Shown: positions 8,760 through 16,699, counted from the first letter of the stretch. The stretch is DNA of 64,000 nucleotides from Enterococcus sp. 4G2_DIV0659 (GCF_002140715.2 NZ_NGLE02000001.1:2632001-2696000); one strand, 5' to 3'. Numbers and translations: made by a program. The notes: generated by a model from the sequence alone, not told the origin.

Positions 8760-8823
8760 AGTTATTTTGAATAGAAGAACGAAAAAATTATCAATAACTG
8801 ATTTGAAGAGCGCAAGCGCTTTT
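8760..8823 (+). promoter_or_regulatory. Two hairpins between IIA and IIC, unit 1
   Basis: AGTTATT (8760-8766) pairs with AATAACT (8793-8799), and AAGAGCG (8806-8812) pairs with CGCTTTT (8817-8823) including one G-U. The second resembles a weak terminator. The second PTS unit has two hairpins in the same place with different sequence, suggesting that mRNA structure here sets the IIA/IIB to IIC ratio. That role is inference. Confidence 0.45.
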
Positions 8824-8855
8824 TAGATAAATATTGTTTAGGGGGATTTACAACA

Positions 8856-10148
8856 ATGGACAAATTTGTTCAATGGATGGAAAAACATTTTATGCCGAAA
8901 GCTTCGGTGATTGCAGCACAACGTCATTTAGTGGCGATTCGTGATGCCTTTGTGGTTACGATGCCATTAATGATTTTAGGAGCACTTGCGGTGCTTATCA
9001 ACAATTTACCAATTCCTGGATTTCCAGAATTAATGGATAAACTATTTCCAATGATCGTCAACGATGCACCAATTTGGAAAAGTTTTGGTGGAAATATTTG
9101 GAACGGAACATTTGCTATTTTTTCAGTTTTGATTTCATTTTTAGTAGCTTATAATTTAGTAAAATCTTACGGTAAAGACGGAATTGCTGCAGGTACTGTA
9201 TCTGTTGCGTCATTCTTTGCAGTAGGTGGATTAAGCGGTACAGATGCAACAGGATTATTTATTGCTTTAGTTATTGCACTTATTTCAGGAGAAATTTTCC
9301 AAAGATTAGTTGGAAATGATAAGTTGGTTATTCAAATGCCGGATGGTGTTCCACCAGCAGTTGCTAAATCGTTTGCGGCATTATTACCAGCGATGATCAC
9401 AATCAGTTTATTTAGTTTAATTACATCTATTTTATTCGGATTTGGGATTGAAAATATTGTTGTATCATTCTATGAAGCTGTTCAAAAACCATTTATGGGT
9501 CTAGCAAACAGCTATCCATCAGCACTTTTATTAGCATTTATTACACCATTCTTATGGTTCTTTGGGTTACATGGTGCCAATATGGTTGATCCGTTGATGC
9601 AAACAATTAATGTGCCAGCGATTGATGCCAATATCAAAGCGTTAGAAGCAGGGGAAAAAATCCCTTATATCGTTAACAAGCCTTTCTTTGATTCATTTGT
9701 AAACTTAGGTGGAACAGGCGCAACATTAGGCTTATTAATCGCAATTTTCTTAGTAGGACGTAAAAATAAACCATTTAAAGTCATTACAAATTTAAGTTTA
9801 GCACCAGGAATTTTCAATATTAATGAACCCGTGATGTTTGGACTTCCAATCGTATTGAATCCGATCATGTTCATTCCATTTATTATCACACCAATGGTTC
9901 TTGTAACGACAGCATACATTGCAACCTCAACAGGACTTGTTCCAGCTGCAACATTTATGCCACCGTGGGTAACACCACCAATCATTGGTGGATTCTTAGC
10001 AACGAAGAGTATTGCAGGGGGCGTATTAGCTGCGGTCAACTTATTAATTTCTGTGTTGATTTATATTCCATTCGTTAAAGTTGCAACTGCTCAGTTCTTA
10101 AAACAAGAAGCTGAAGCGTTGGCACAAGAAGAACAAGCACAAGCTTAG
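8856..10148 (+). CDS. PTS lactose/cellobiose-type IIC permease (unit 1)
   Basis: A 430-residue polytopic membrane permease for a beta-glucoside or cellobiose-like sugar. Typical family stretches are QRHLVAIRDAFVVTMPLMI near the N-terminus, VQMPDGVPPAVAKSFAALLPA (read as QMPDGVPPAV) in the middle, FGLHGANMVDPL and the substrate-loop GIFNINEPVMFGLPIV. A strong AGGGGGA site precedes ATG 8856. It differs clearly from the 484-residue IIC of unit 2, although IIA and IIB are nearly the same, so the two permeases probably take different sugars. A long hairpin separates it from the GH1 gene. Confidence 0.93.
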   Translation: MDKFVQWMEKHFMPKASVIAAQRHLVAIRDAFVVTMPLMILGALAVLINNLPIPGFPELMDKLFPMIVNDAPIWKSFGGNIWNGTFAIFSVLISFLVAYNLVKSYGKDGIAAGTVSVASFFAVGGLSGTDATGLFIALVIALISGEIFQRLVGNDKLVIQMPDGVPPAVAKSFAALLPAMITISLFSLITSILFGFGIENIVVSFYEAVQKPFMGLANSYPSALLLAFITPFLWFFGLHGANMVDPLMQTINVPAIDANIKALEAGEKIPYIVNKPFFDSFVNLGGTGATLGLLIAIFLVGRKNKPFKVITNLSLAPGIFNINEPVMFGLPIVLNPIMFIPFIITPMVLVTTAYIATSTGLVPAATFMPPWVTPPIIGGFLATKSIAGGVLAAVNLLISVLIYIPFVKVATAQFLKQEAEALAQEEQAQA

Positions 10149-10158
10149 TGAAGTAAAT

Positions 10159-10240
10159 AATAGATAAAATCTCCTCAAGAAAGGTGGGGCAAACGGAGTA
10201 ATCGTTTCTCTTGATCTAAGGGAGGTTTTATCTATTTTTA
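10159..10240 (+). terminator. Long hairpin between IIC and the GH1 gene
   Basis: AATAGATAAAATCTCC (10159-10174) pairs with GGAGGTTTTATCTATT (10221-10236) over 16 positions with one G-U; inside it TCAAGA (10175-10180) pairs with TCTTGA (10208-10213). TTTTTAT follows. It resembles an intrinsic terminator. Since the GH1 gene lies 30 bases beyond and has no visible promoter of its own, partial read-through or conditional antitermination is likely. Confidence 0.6.
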
Positions 10241-10270
10241 TAATGAATCTATATTTAGGAGATGACTATT

Positions 10271-11674
10271 ATGAATTATCAGTTCCCAAAAGGTTTTTGG
10301 TGGGGATCGGCAGCTAGCGGACCACAAACGGAAGGTGTTTTTGAAGGAGATGGAAAAGCTCAAAATATTTGGGATTTTTGGTATGAAGAAAAACCTGAAA
10401 AATTTTTCAATGGAGTAGGTCCAGGTAAAACATCGCAGTTTTATCAAAAATATCTAGAAGATATCCAATTAATGAAGGCTACTGGGCATAATTCTTTTCG
10501 CACATCGATTCAATGGAGCCGCTTGATTCCAGACCCAAGTACAGGTGTGGTCAATCAAAAAGCAGTTGATTTTTATAATAATGTTATCAATAATTTATTA
10601 GATAATGACATTGAACCATTCTTTAATTTATATCACTTTGATATGCCAATGTCTCTTCAAGAAAAAGGTGGTTGGCTTAGCCGTGAAGTGGTTGATCAGT
10701 ATGTTTTTTATGCTAAAACTTGTTTTGAACTGTTTGGAGATCGTGTGAAAAAATGGTTTACGCATAATGAACCAATCGTACCTGTTGAGGGAGGTTACTT
10801 ATACGGGTGGCATTATCCAGAGGAAGTCAATTTGAAACATGGCGTTCAAGTTGCTTATCATGAAGCTTTGGCGAGCGCTAAAGCGATTGAAGTTTATCAC
10901 GGTATGAATTTAGGTGGAGAAATTGGAATTGTTCTTAATTTGACACCTTCTTATCCAAGAGATCCTGAAAATGAAGAAGACGTTAAAGCAGCTCGTTTAG
11001 TCGATGGCTTATTCAATCGTTCGTTTTTAGAGCCAGCTGTAAAAGGACACTTTCCGGAAGATATAGTAGAGTGGGTCAAAGAAAATGATTTGATGCCTGC
11101 AACAACACCAGAAGATTTAGCGGCTATTGCCAATAATACCATTGATCTTTTAGGGGTAAATTATTACCAACCACGTAGAGTAAAAGCAAAGGAAACACCT
11201 ATTGAAATTGCTGGAAACAGTATGTTACCGGAAGATTTTTACGATGTATACGATATGCCTGGTAAAAAAATGAATCCTTATCGTGGCTGGGAAATTTATG
11301 AAAAAGGAATTTATGATACTTTGATGAATATCAAAGAAAATTATGGCAATATTCGTTGTTACATTTCAGAAAATGGTATGGGTGTTGAAGGAGAAGAACG
11401 TTTTGTGAACGCTGATGGTATGATTGAAGACGACTATCGAATTGAATTTGTTACAGATCATCTAAAATGGGTGCACCAAGCGATTCAAGAAGGAAGTCAA
11501 GTACAAGGATATCATATGTGGACTTGTATGGATAATTGGTCATGGTTGAATGCGTATAAAAATCGTTATGGATTTATTGCGGTTGATTTAGATCAAGAAG
11601 CAAAAAGAACAATCAAAAAAAGCGGCTATTGGTTTAAAGAGTTAGCTGAAAATAATGGTTTTAACGAAAAATGA
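10271..11674 (+). CDS. Glycoside hydrolase family 1, probable 6-phospho-beta-glucosidase
   Basis: It would split the phosphorylated disaccharide delivered by the PTS into glucose 6-phosphate and a sugar or aglycone. GH1 signatures: FWWGSAASGPQTEG at the N-terminus, acid/base Glu167 in THNEPIVPV, nucleophile Glu367 in YISENGMG, and the aglycone-site region YHMWTCMDNWSW. ATG 10271 is preceded by AGGAGATG at good spacing; the ATG at 10262 overlaps that site. 467 residues is the family norm. Position between two cellobiose-type PTS units supports a phospho-sugar substrate; the exact sugar is not readable. Confidence 0.92.
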   Translation: MNYQFPKGFWWGSAASGPQTEGVFEGDGKAQNIWDFWYEEKPEKFFNGVGPGKTSQFYQKYLEDIQLMKATGHNSFRTSIQWSRLIPDPSTGVVNQKAVDFYNNVINNLLDNDIEPFFNLYHFDMPMSLQEKGGWLSREVVDQYVFYAKTCFELFGDRVKKWFTHNEPIVPVEGGYLYGWHYPEEVNLKHGVQVAYHEALASAKAIEVYHGMNLGGEIGIVLNLTPSYPRDPENEEDVKAARLVDGLFNRSFLEPAVKGHFPEDIVEWVKENDLMPATTPEDLAAIANNTIDLLGVNYYQPRRVKAKETPIEIAGNSMLPEDFYDVYDMPGKKMNPYRGWEIYEKGIYDTLMNIKENYGNIRCYISENGMGVEGEERFVNADGMIEDDYRIEFVTDHLKWVHQAIQEGSQVQGYHMWTCMDNWSWLNAYKNRYGFIAVDLDQEAKRTIKKSGYWFKELAENNGFNEK

Positions 11675-11766
11675 ACGCTATTTAAAAAGTTTATATAATT
11701 TTTTAATGCCTATATAACAGCAAAGAAAGCGCACACAAAAATTAAGTGTGTAACGTTTGAAATGTA

Positions 11767-11776
11767 GTGTGTACAC
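11767..11776 (+). promoter_or_regulatory. Upstream activating site, unit 2
   Basis: GTGTGTACAC, identical to the second activator site of unit 1. A partial copy, GTGTGTAAC, lies at 11746-11754. Both sit 50-85 bases before the -24 element. Presumed target of the LevR-like protein at 5212-7926. Confidence 0.55.
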
Positions 11777-11781
11777 AATCT

Positions 11782-11829
11782 GTATAGACCAAAACCTTGT
11801 TATGACTAGGTTTGGTCTATACTTATTTT
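11782..11829 (+). terminator. Hairpin with T tract before PTS unit 2
   Basis: GTATAGACCAAA (11782-11793) pairs perfectly with TTTGGTCTATAC (11811-11822), a 12-bp stem with a 17-base loop, followed by TTATTTTT. It probably terminates the GH1 transcript. Stem and the loop start (ACCTTGTTAT) match the hairpin at 7968-8005. Confidence 0.6.
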
Positions 11830-11845
11830 TGGCACACTTCTTGCT
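11829..11845 (+). promoter_or_regulatory. Sigma-54 (-24/-12) promoter of PTS unit 2
   Basis: TTGGCACACTTCTTGCT, the same 17 bases as the unit 1 promoter, with GG (11831-11832) and GC (11843-11844) 10 bases apart. It lies 45 bases before the second IIB gene. Confidence 0.93.
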
Positions 11846-11889
11846 TTATATAAAAGTGTAAATACAACTAATTAGAAGGAGTGTAAAAA

Positions 11890-12210
11890 ATGGCTAAAAA
11901 AACAATTATGTTAGTATGTTCAGCGGGAATGAGTACAAGTCTATTAGTAACAAAAATGCAAAAAGCAGCAGAAGATCGTGGTATGGAAGCTGACATCTTT
12001 GCCGTATCAGCATCAGATGCAGATAATAATCTTGAAGCAAAAGATGTAAACGTTTTATTATTAGGTCCACAAGTTCGTTTTATGAAAGCCCAATTCGAAC
12101 AAAAGTTAGCACCTAAAGGGATTCCATTTGATGTCATCAACATGTCTGATTACGGAATGATGAATGGTGAAAAAGTGTTAGATCAAGCAATTGCTTTGAT
12201 GGATAAGTAA
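11890..12210 (+). CDS. PTS lactose/cellobiose-type IIB component (copy 2)
   Basis: Encodes exactly the same 106 residues as the gene at 8076, with Cys10 in VCSAGMSTS. DNA differences are synonymous and scattered, as expected after duplication under strong purifying selection or after gene conversion. Start has AGAAGGAGTG upstream. It would phosphorylate sugar on the unit 2 permease and, being identical, could equally serve the unit 1 permease. Confidence 0.95.
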   Translation: MAKKTIMLVCSAGMSTSLLVTKMQKAAEDRGMEADIFAVSASDADNNLEAKDVNVLLLGPQVRFMKAQFEQKLAPKGIPFDVINMSDYGMMNGEKVLDQAIALMDK

Positions 12211-12238
12211 AAATAAAAAAGTGAACGGGGTTACAAAA

Positions 12239-12559
12239 GTGGAAGATCAACAAAATTTAGAAGCGGTTATGGGATTGATTATGTACGGAGGGAATGCCAA
12301 AAGCGACGCAATGGAAGCCATTGCCGCAGCGAAAGCAGGCGATTTTGAATTAGCAGATCAAAAGATTATTGATGCAGAAGAATCCTTAGTACAAGCCCAT
12401 CATTCTCAAACAGGAATGTTAACACAAGAAGCGCAAGGAAATACGATTCAAGTAACTTTGTTAACAGTGCATAGCCAAGACCATTTAATGACAGCGATTG
12501 CTTTTACTGATTTGGCGAAAGAAATCATTGATTTATATCGTCGTATGGGGAATGAATAA
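12239..12559 (+). CDS. PTS lactose/cellobiose-type IIA component (copy 2)
   Basis: A 106-residue near-duplicate of the IIA at 8430, with the same QAHHSQTGM and VHSQDHLMT (His78) motifs; changes are confined to the first two and last few residues and to the GDH/GNT and TSI/TAI spots. The frame is open from GTG 12221, but GTG 12239 aligns exactly with the ATG of copy 1 and has ACGGGG about eight bases upstream, so I place the start there. The spacer to IIC again contains two hairpins. Confidence 0.92.
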   Translation: MEDQQNLEAVMGLIMYGGNAKSDAMEAIAAAKAGDFELADQKIIDAEESLVQAHHSQTGMLTQEAQGNTIQVTLLTVHSQDHLMTAIAFTDLAKEIIDLYRRMGNE

Positions 12560-12597
12560 GGTATATCTTTTTCTTTTTTGAACGGAAGAAATTAGAA

Positions 12598-12659
12598 GTT
12601 AAAGTTTTTTGAACGGGACTTTAACCAGTATTTTGTTTTAAAAAGCTTCAGTGCTTTTT
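12598..12659 (+). promoter_or_regulatory. Two hairpins between IIA and IIC, unit 2
   Basis: GTTAAAGT (12598-12605) pairs perfectly with ACTTTAAC (12618-12625), and AAAAAGC (12640-12646) with GCTTTTT (12653-12659). Sequence differs from the unit 1 spacer but number, order and position of stems are kept; the bases just before the IIC ribosome binding site (ATAAATATT) are conserved. Confidence 0.45.
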
Positions 12660-12691
12660 GAATAAATATTATTTATAGGAGGAATTAAAAA

Positions 12692-14146
12692 ATGGATGGA
12701 TTAACAGCCTGGATGGAGAAATACATTCTACCTGTAGCCGGTAAGATTGGTGCACAAAAACACTTAGTTGCGTTACGTGATGCTTTTATCGGTACAATGC
12801 CCGCAACAATGGCAGGATCGATTGCCGTAATGATCAATGCGATTATTCGTGACTTGCCTCAGCAATTTTTCTCTGACTATTCAGCAAATCTGGCAGCAGA
12901 CAAAGGTTTCTTTGCAGTTATTAACGTAATTATCGGAATCAACGGATTTGTTTGGAACGGTACATTAGCGATTGCTGGTTTGATTTTTGCCTTTTCTTGG
13001 GGATATAATCTAGCAAGAGCGTACAAAGTGAATGATTTAGCAGGTGGGATCGTTGGTTTAGCAACCTTGATTCAAGGGATTGCTTTTTCTTATTCAAATA
13101 CACTAGAAACAGCTATTCCAAAACAACTAATGAGTACAATCAATAAAGGCACAGCTGACACTGGCTGGTCTGCAACAGCGGAAGGGTTAACTGCAGGTGG
13201 TTGGGGTTGGTTAAAACTTGATCACTTAAATGGAAACGCATACTTTACAGTAATGATTATGGGTGCGATTTCGGTTATTATTTTCTGTAAATTAATGTTG
13301 GCGAATATCACAATCAAAATGCCTGATTCAGTTCCGCCAGCAGTATCAAAAGCGTTCGCGGCTATTTTACCAGCGACGATCGCATTATATGTAATTGCAA
13401 TTATTAACTTTGTAGTAGGTAAATTAACAGATGGACAATTGATTATTGATCTTGTTCAAAAATATATTGCTGAACCATTCTTGGGCTTATCTCAAGGTTT
13501 AGGTGCGGTACTAATCGTAACGATCTTTACTCAAATTTTCTGGTTCTTCGGAATTCATGGTCCAAACGTTTTGGCACCAGTTTTAGAAGGTATCTGGGGA
13601 CAAGCACAACTAATCAATATTGATATTTTCCAAAAAGGATACAAAGGCTTAACTGGTACGCCAGCCGTTTTAGCGGCCATTGAAGATGGAAAAGCGTATA
13701 TGTGGGTTCGTGGTTCATTTGATGCATTCGCATGGTTTGGTGGATCAGGTGGTACGATTGTATTAATCGCAGCGATTCTCCTATTCTCTAAACGTGCCGA
13801 TTACCTGACTGTAGGTAAATTGTCATTAGGGCCTGGTATCTTTAACATTAATGAACCAATCATGTTTGGTTTACCAATTGTATTAAACGCAATCATGTTC
13901 ATTCCATTCTTGGTAGCACCAGTAGTAGCAACAACAATTGGCTGGTTAGCAACTTACTTTGGTTTAGTGGCACCAGTATCTCAACAAGTAACATGGGTAG
14001 TTCCTCCAATCTTATTGTCATTCCTAGCAACAGGAGCTGACTGGAGAGCACCAATCGTAACAATTGTGGCAATGGTTGTGACATTCTTGATTTGGACACC
14101 ATTTGTTATTGCAGCTAATAGAATGGAACCGACAGATTTCGAATAA
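12692..14146 (+). CDS. PTS lactose/cellobiose-type IIC permease (unit 2)
   Basis: A 484-residue polytopic permease, 54 residues longer than the unit 1 permease. It keeps the family landmarks KHLVALRDAFIGTMPATMAG, IKMPDSVPPAVSKAFAAILP, FGIHGPNVLAPVL and GIFNINEPIMFGLPIV. Extra length lies mainly in two loops, around residues 135-175 (including TADTGWSATAEG) and before the INEP loop. ATG 12692 follows AGGAGG. The sugar is probably a beta-glucoside that differs from that of unit 1; this cannot be settled from sequence. Confidence 0.93.
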   Translation: MDGLTAWMEKYILPVAGKIGAQKHLVALRDAFIGTMPATMAGSIAVMINAIIRDLPQQFFSDYSANLAADKGFFAVINVIIGINGFVWNGTLAIAGLIFAFSWGYNLARAYKVNDLAGGIVGLATLIQGIAFSYSNTLETAIPKQLMSTINKGTADTGWSATAEGLTAGGWGWLKLDHLNGNAYFTVMIMGAISVIIFCKLMLANITIKMPDSVPPAVSKAFAAILPATIALYVIAIINFVVGKLTDGQLIIDLVQKYIAEPFLGLSQGLGAVLIVTIFTQIFWFFGIHGPNVLAPVLEGIWGQAQLINIDIFQKGYKGLTGTPAVLAAIEDGKAYMWVRGSFDAFAWFGGSGGTIVLIAAILLFSKRADYLTVGKLSLGPGIFNINEPIMFGLPIVLNAIMFIPFLVAPVVATTIGWLATYFGLVAPVSQQVTWVVPPILLSFLATGADWRAPIVTIVAMVVTFLIWTPFVIAANRMEPTDFE

Positions 14147-14164
14147 AATAAAACTAAATAGCTT

Positions 14165-14195
14165 GTTGCTTTCACTTCTAATGAGGTGAGAGCAA
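14165..14195 (+). promoter_or_regulatory. Hairpin after the unit 2 permease gene
   Basis: GTTGCTTTCACTT and AGGTGAGAGCAAC form a 13-bp stem with two G-U pairs and a short loop, about 18 bases after the IIC stop. No long T tract follows, so it looks more like an mRNA-stabilising or partial stop signal before the small genes than a full terminator. Confidence 0.4.
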
Positions 14196-14221
14196 CTGCT
14201 TCATTATAAGGAGAGAGTAAA

Positions 14222-14440
14222 ATGATCACAATTGCAAGTGCAATGCAACAAGAGGATATTAAGAATTTGTTAGAGAATTACGACGGTGGCGACTTCACGT
14301 ATACATTTAAACAAAAACAAGGAATCAAATTAGCATTTGAGGTAACTGGCGACAAAGAAGAAGCGGCTAAAAAAGCAAAAGAACTAATTAAAACACAACC
14401 TTGGGGCAGTGTTTTGTTCTTCCAAGCAGCAGCCGTTTAA
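14222..14440 (+). CDS. Small hypothetical protein in the PTS operon
   Basis: A 72-residue protein with a strong AAGGAGAG site before its ATG. It has no signal or membrane segment; a beta-rich middle (DFTYTFKQKQGIKLAFEVTG) is followed by a lysine/alanine helix (EEAAKKAKELIK) and a hydrophobic end (SVLFFQAAAV). I do not recognise the family. Its place directly after IIC and before a DUF3284 gene suggests a job linked to sugar uptake, but no function can be given. Confidence 0.7.
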   Translation: MITIASAMQQEDIKNLLENYDGGDFTYTFKQKQGIKLAFEVTGDKEEAAKKAKELIKTQPWGSVLFFQAAAV

Positions 14441-14463
14441 AAAACAGATTGGATGGATGAAAA

Positions 14464-14664
14464 ATGGTCAGAAACGGCTTGTTTATATGTAGTATTGGAT
14501 TTATAATTATTTTATATACTGTGAATCCAGCTTCACTAAATTATGATTTGTTAAGTATGACAACAGGAATTTTCTTAGTGATTGTTGGCGGTTATTTCTT
14601 TTTCAAAGGAAAGAAAATTGAAGAAACAAAAATAAAGAAGCAAACTAACGAGGTGAAAAAATAA
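14464..14664 (+). CDS. Small two-helix membrane protein
   Basis: A 66-residue protein with two hydrophobic spans (about residues 4-21 and 32-49) and a highly charged C-terminal tail rich in lysine and glutamate, so probably an integral membrane protein with a cytoplasmic tail. GGATGGATG precedes the start. Its stop overlaps the next ATG by one base (taATG), implying translational coupling with the DUF3284 gene. No family recognised. Confidence 0.65.
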   Translation: MVRNGLFICSIGFIIILYTVNPASLNYDLLSMTTGIFLVIVGGYFFFKGKKIEETKIKKQTNEVKK

Positions 14665-15077
14665 TGGAGATTACTAAAAAATTAGCTATTCCAGCGCCTT
14701 ACTTTTATGAAAAAGTGATTGATTCTGTTTTGTTTGATATTCGCAAACATACTGGAAAAAGTTTGACCAAAAAACAATTGACTAACTTTGAATACGTAAA
14801 ATCATTTTCTAAAAACAGCCGAGCAAAAATCAAAGTCGAAAAAATTGTCGATAATGCCTCTTACCATTTTCGGACATCAACGACTAAAAATAATTTTTCG
14901 GTGGGCTATGAAATTGTACCCATCGATGATAAAACATGTGAGATTCATTATACAGAAAAAATGGAATCATTTGGATTTTTACAAAAAATAAACGATGCTG
15001 TATTAGGCACGATTTTGCTGTATTTTAAAAAACGTCAATTTAACAAAATGCTGCAGATGATAGAAGAATCATACTAA
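14664..15077 (+). CDS. DUF3284 domain-containing protein
   Basis: A 137-residue protein resembling DUF3284, a START/SRPBCC-like family that recurs at the end of cellobiose and beta-glucoside PTS operons in Lactobacillales. Visible features are MEITKKLAIPAPYFYEKVI at the N-terminus, an alternating beta pattern (YHFRTSTTKNNFSVGYEI, CEIHYTEKM) and a long C-terminal helix (LYFKKRQFNKMLQMIEES). Role unknown; a lipid- or ligand-binding pocket is suggested only by the fold family. A small hairpin (AGAGTG/CGCTCT, 15077-15096) follows as a weak terminator. Confidence 0.75.
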   Translation: MEITKKLAIPAPYFYEKVIDSVLFDIRKHTGKSLTKKQLTNFEYVKSFSKNSRAKIKVEKIVDNASYHFRTSTTKNNFSVGYEIVPIDDKTCEIHYTEKMESFGFLQKINDAVLGTILLYFKKRQFNKMLQMIEESY

Positions 15078-15099
15078 GAGTGTCTGAGGGCGCTCTTTT
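15077..15099 (+). terminator. Weak terminator of PTS unit 2
   Basis: AGAGTG (15077-15082) pairs with CGCTCT (15091-15096), one G-U, eight-base loop, followed by TTTG. Short, but placed right after the DUF3284 stop. Confidence 0.4.
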
Positions 15100-15243
15100 G
15101 TTGCTTATAACAAAAAAACTTTGAGGTTATATATCTTGAATTGGCAGAATACAATACATAAAATCGTCGATAAAAAAACAAAACGGTTTAAACACTTTCC
15201 TAAGTGAGTTATTCTTAACTATGAATAACAAGGGGGAATCAAG

Positions 15244-16437
15244 ATGGGTGTCATTCAAAAAATGACTGAAGAACAAGTAGATGAAATGTTTCAACTAGCA
15301 GCGTATGCATTTAACGCAGAAACCACAGACAAACGCAAAGAACGTTTTAAAGAGATAGTGAAACATTCTTGGAATTATGGCTGTTTTTCCGAAAATGACT
15401 TAGCAAATCAAGTGATCTCTACACCATTTAACGTAGCGTTTCATGGTGTGAACTATCAAATGGCTGGCATTGGTTGTGTTTCATCTTATCCTGAATATCG
15501 TGGACAAGGTGGTATTTCAGCTATTATGAAACAGTTACTAGCAGAACTAGCTGAAAATAAGGTGGAATTAGCATATTTAGCGCCTTTTTCTCATCCTTTT
15601 TATAGAAACTATGGATTTGAACAATTGTTTGAGCAGATTAGTTACACAATCAAGGCGGCTGATTGGCCAAATATAAGAGCGGTGCCAGGCAATATGCGAC
15701 GTGTATCCTTTGAAGAAGCTAAAAGTGTTTGTCAAAGCATCTATTCTGTATTGCCAAAGAATCAGCGTGGTGCAGTTGTTCGACAATCTTGGTGGCTAGA
15801 TTATTCTTTTGGGATGGAGCAAGGAAATCAGTTTGCGCTTTATGAAGATGAACATGGTAATCCCAAGGGCTATTTAATCTATAAATCTAGTAAAGAACAA
15901 TTTGTAGTTAAAGAATGGGGATATCTAACAGGTTTAGCGTTTCGATCCATTCTTCGGTTTATTGGATCACATAATGGTTCTTCACAAGAATTTTACTATG
16001 AAACAGGGTTTGATGGTCAAAATTTGAGTTATTTAATGCCAGAACCTGTACTAGAAATGAAAATCAGCCCCTACATGATGGGAAGAATCGTTGATTTGGA
16101 AAGTTTTTTGACCAAGTATCCGTTTCAACCAGGAAAAGAGGCTTGTTACTATCTTAAGGTTGAAGACACTTATGGACCATGGAATGAAGGCGTTTGGGAA
16201 GTAAAAATCAATGAAAAAGGAAAATGCATAGCAAAAAAAGTGAGTCAGATTATTGGAAAACAAAAGGAAGAAGCAGTAATTACAAGTACGATCCAATCTT
16301 GGACCCAACTCTTTATGGGCTATCGTACCATCAGTGACATTAGCTTTTATGGTAAACTATCTGGAAAAGCAGACCTGATTGAATCATTAGAACAACGATT
16401 AGTGAAAGGGATGCCGGTTTTGGAAGATTACTTTTAA
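15244..16437 (+). CDS. Eis-like GNAT family N-acetyltransferase
   Basis: A 397-residue protein with an N-terminal GNAT domain and a C-terminal sterol-carrier-like domain, the layout of the Eis family. The acetyl-CoA site is seen in GIGCVSSYPEYRGQGGISAIM (read GCVSSYPEYRGQGGIS), with the following strand YLAPFSHPFYRNYGFE typical of Eis proteins. The second GNAT-like part covers about 160-290 and the C-terminus carries LFMGYRTISDI. Eis enzymes acetylate aminoglycosides or peptide amines in other genera; the substrate here is unknown. AAGGGGGAATC precedes the ATG. It stands alone, with no operon partners. Confidence 0.85.
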   Translation: MGVIQKMTEEQVDEMFQLAAYAFNAETTDKRKERFKEIVKHSWNYGCFSENDLANQVISTPFNVAFHGVNYQMAGIGCVSSYPEYRGQGGISAIMKQLLAELAENKVELAYLAPFSHPFYRNYGFEQLFEQISYTIKAADWPNIRAVPGNMRRVSFEEAKSVCQSIYSVLPKNQRGAVVRQSWWLDYSFGMEQGNQFALYEDEHGNPKGYLIYKSSKEQFVVKEWGYLTGLAFRSILRFIGSHNGSSQEFYYETGFDGQNLSYLMPEPVLEMKISPYMMGRIVDLESFLTKYPFQPGKEACYYLKVEDTYGPWNEGVWEVKINEKGKCIAKKVSQIIGKQKEEAVITSTIQSWTQLFMGYRTISDISFYGKLSGKADLIESLEQRLVKGMPVLEDYF

Positions 16438-16567
16438 AAAAGAAGCCATGATACTCTAAAAAAGCCTATATGAGTCTAAGCAAATGACTAGCGAAACCAT
16501 CTGTAAGTCCTTATAATTAAGCTAGTAAAACAATGAAAAGACTAAGTATAGAAAGGCCGTGAACAAG

Positions 16568-16690
16568 ATGAGTAAAACAAAAGAAGAAAAAGTAGCAAGA
16601 AATTGTAAGGTAGGGAAAACATTAGCAGTTGTCGTAGGTGGTCTTTATTTGGTTAAATTGTTAAAAGGCAAAAAACATCTTAAAAAGTAA
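16568..16690 (+). CDS. Small basic membrane-associated protein (40 residues)
   Basis: A short frame, ATG 16568 to TAA 16690. A charged N-terminus (SKTKEEKVARNCK) is followed by one hydrophobic span (TLAVVVGGLYLVKLL) and a lysine-rich end (KGKKHLKK). GAAAGG lies about 11 bases upstream, and a 14-bp hairpin with T tract follows at 16700-16736, so it has the parts of an independent gene. It reads as a single-span inner-membrane peptide. No family recognised; coding status rests on these signals only. Confidence 0.5.
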   Translation: MSKTKEEKVARNCKVGKTLAVVVGGLYLVKLLKGKKHLKK

Positions 16691-16699
16691 GAATACTAG

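Noticed and set aside
8805..8824. Catabolite-responsive element at GCAAGCGCTTTT
   Set aside because: It departs from the cre consensus at several key positions and is better explained as one arm of a hairpin; no matching site occurs in unit 2.
10181..10200. Possible T-box (AGGTGGGGCAAACGG) before the GH1 gene
   Set aside because: It lacks the GGTACCGCG part, the specifier stem and the AGTA loops, and the gene is not amino acid related.
13899..14229. Antisense ORFs over PTS, glycosyltransferase and other genes
   Set aside because: They lie fully on the other strand of well supported genes, have no ribosome sites and show composition expected from codon shadow; none resembles a protein family.
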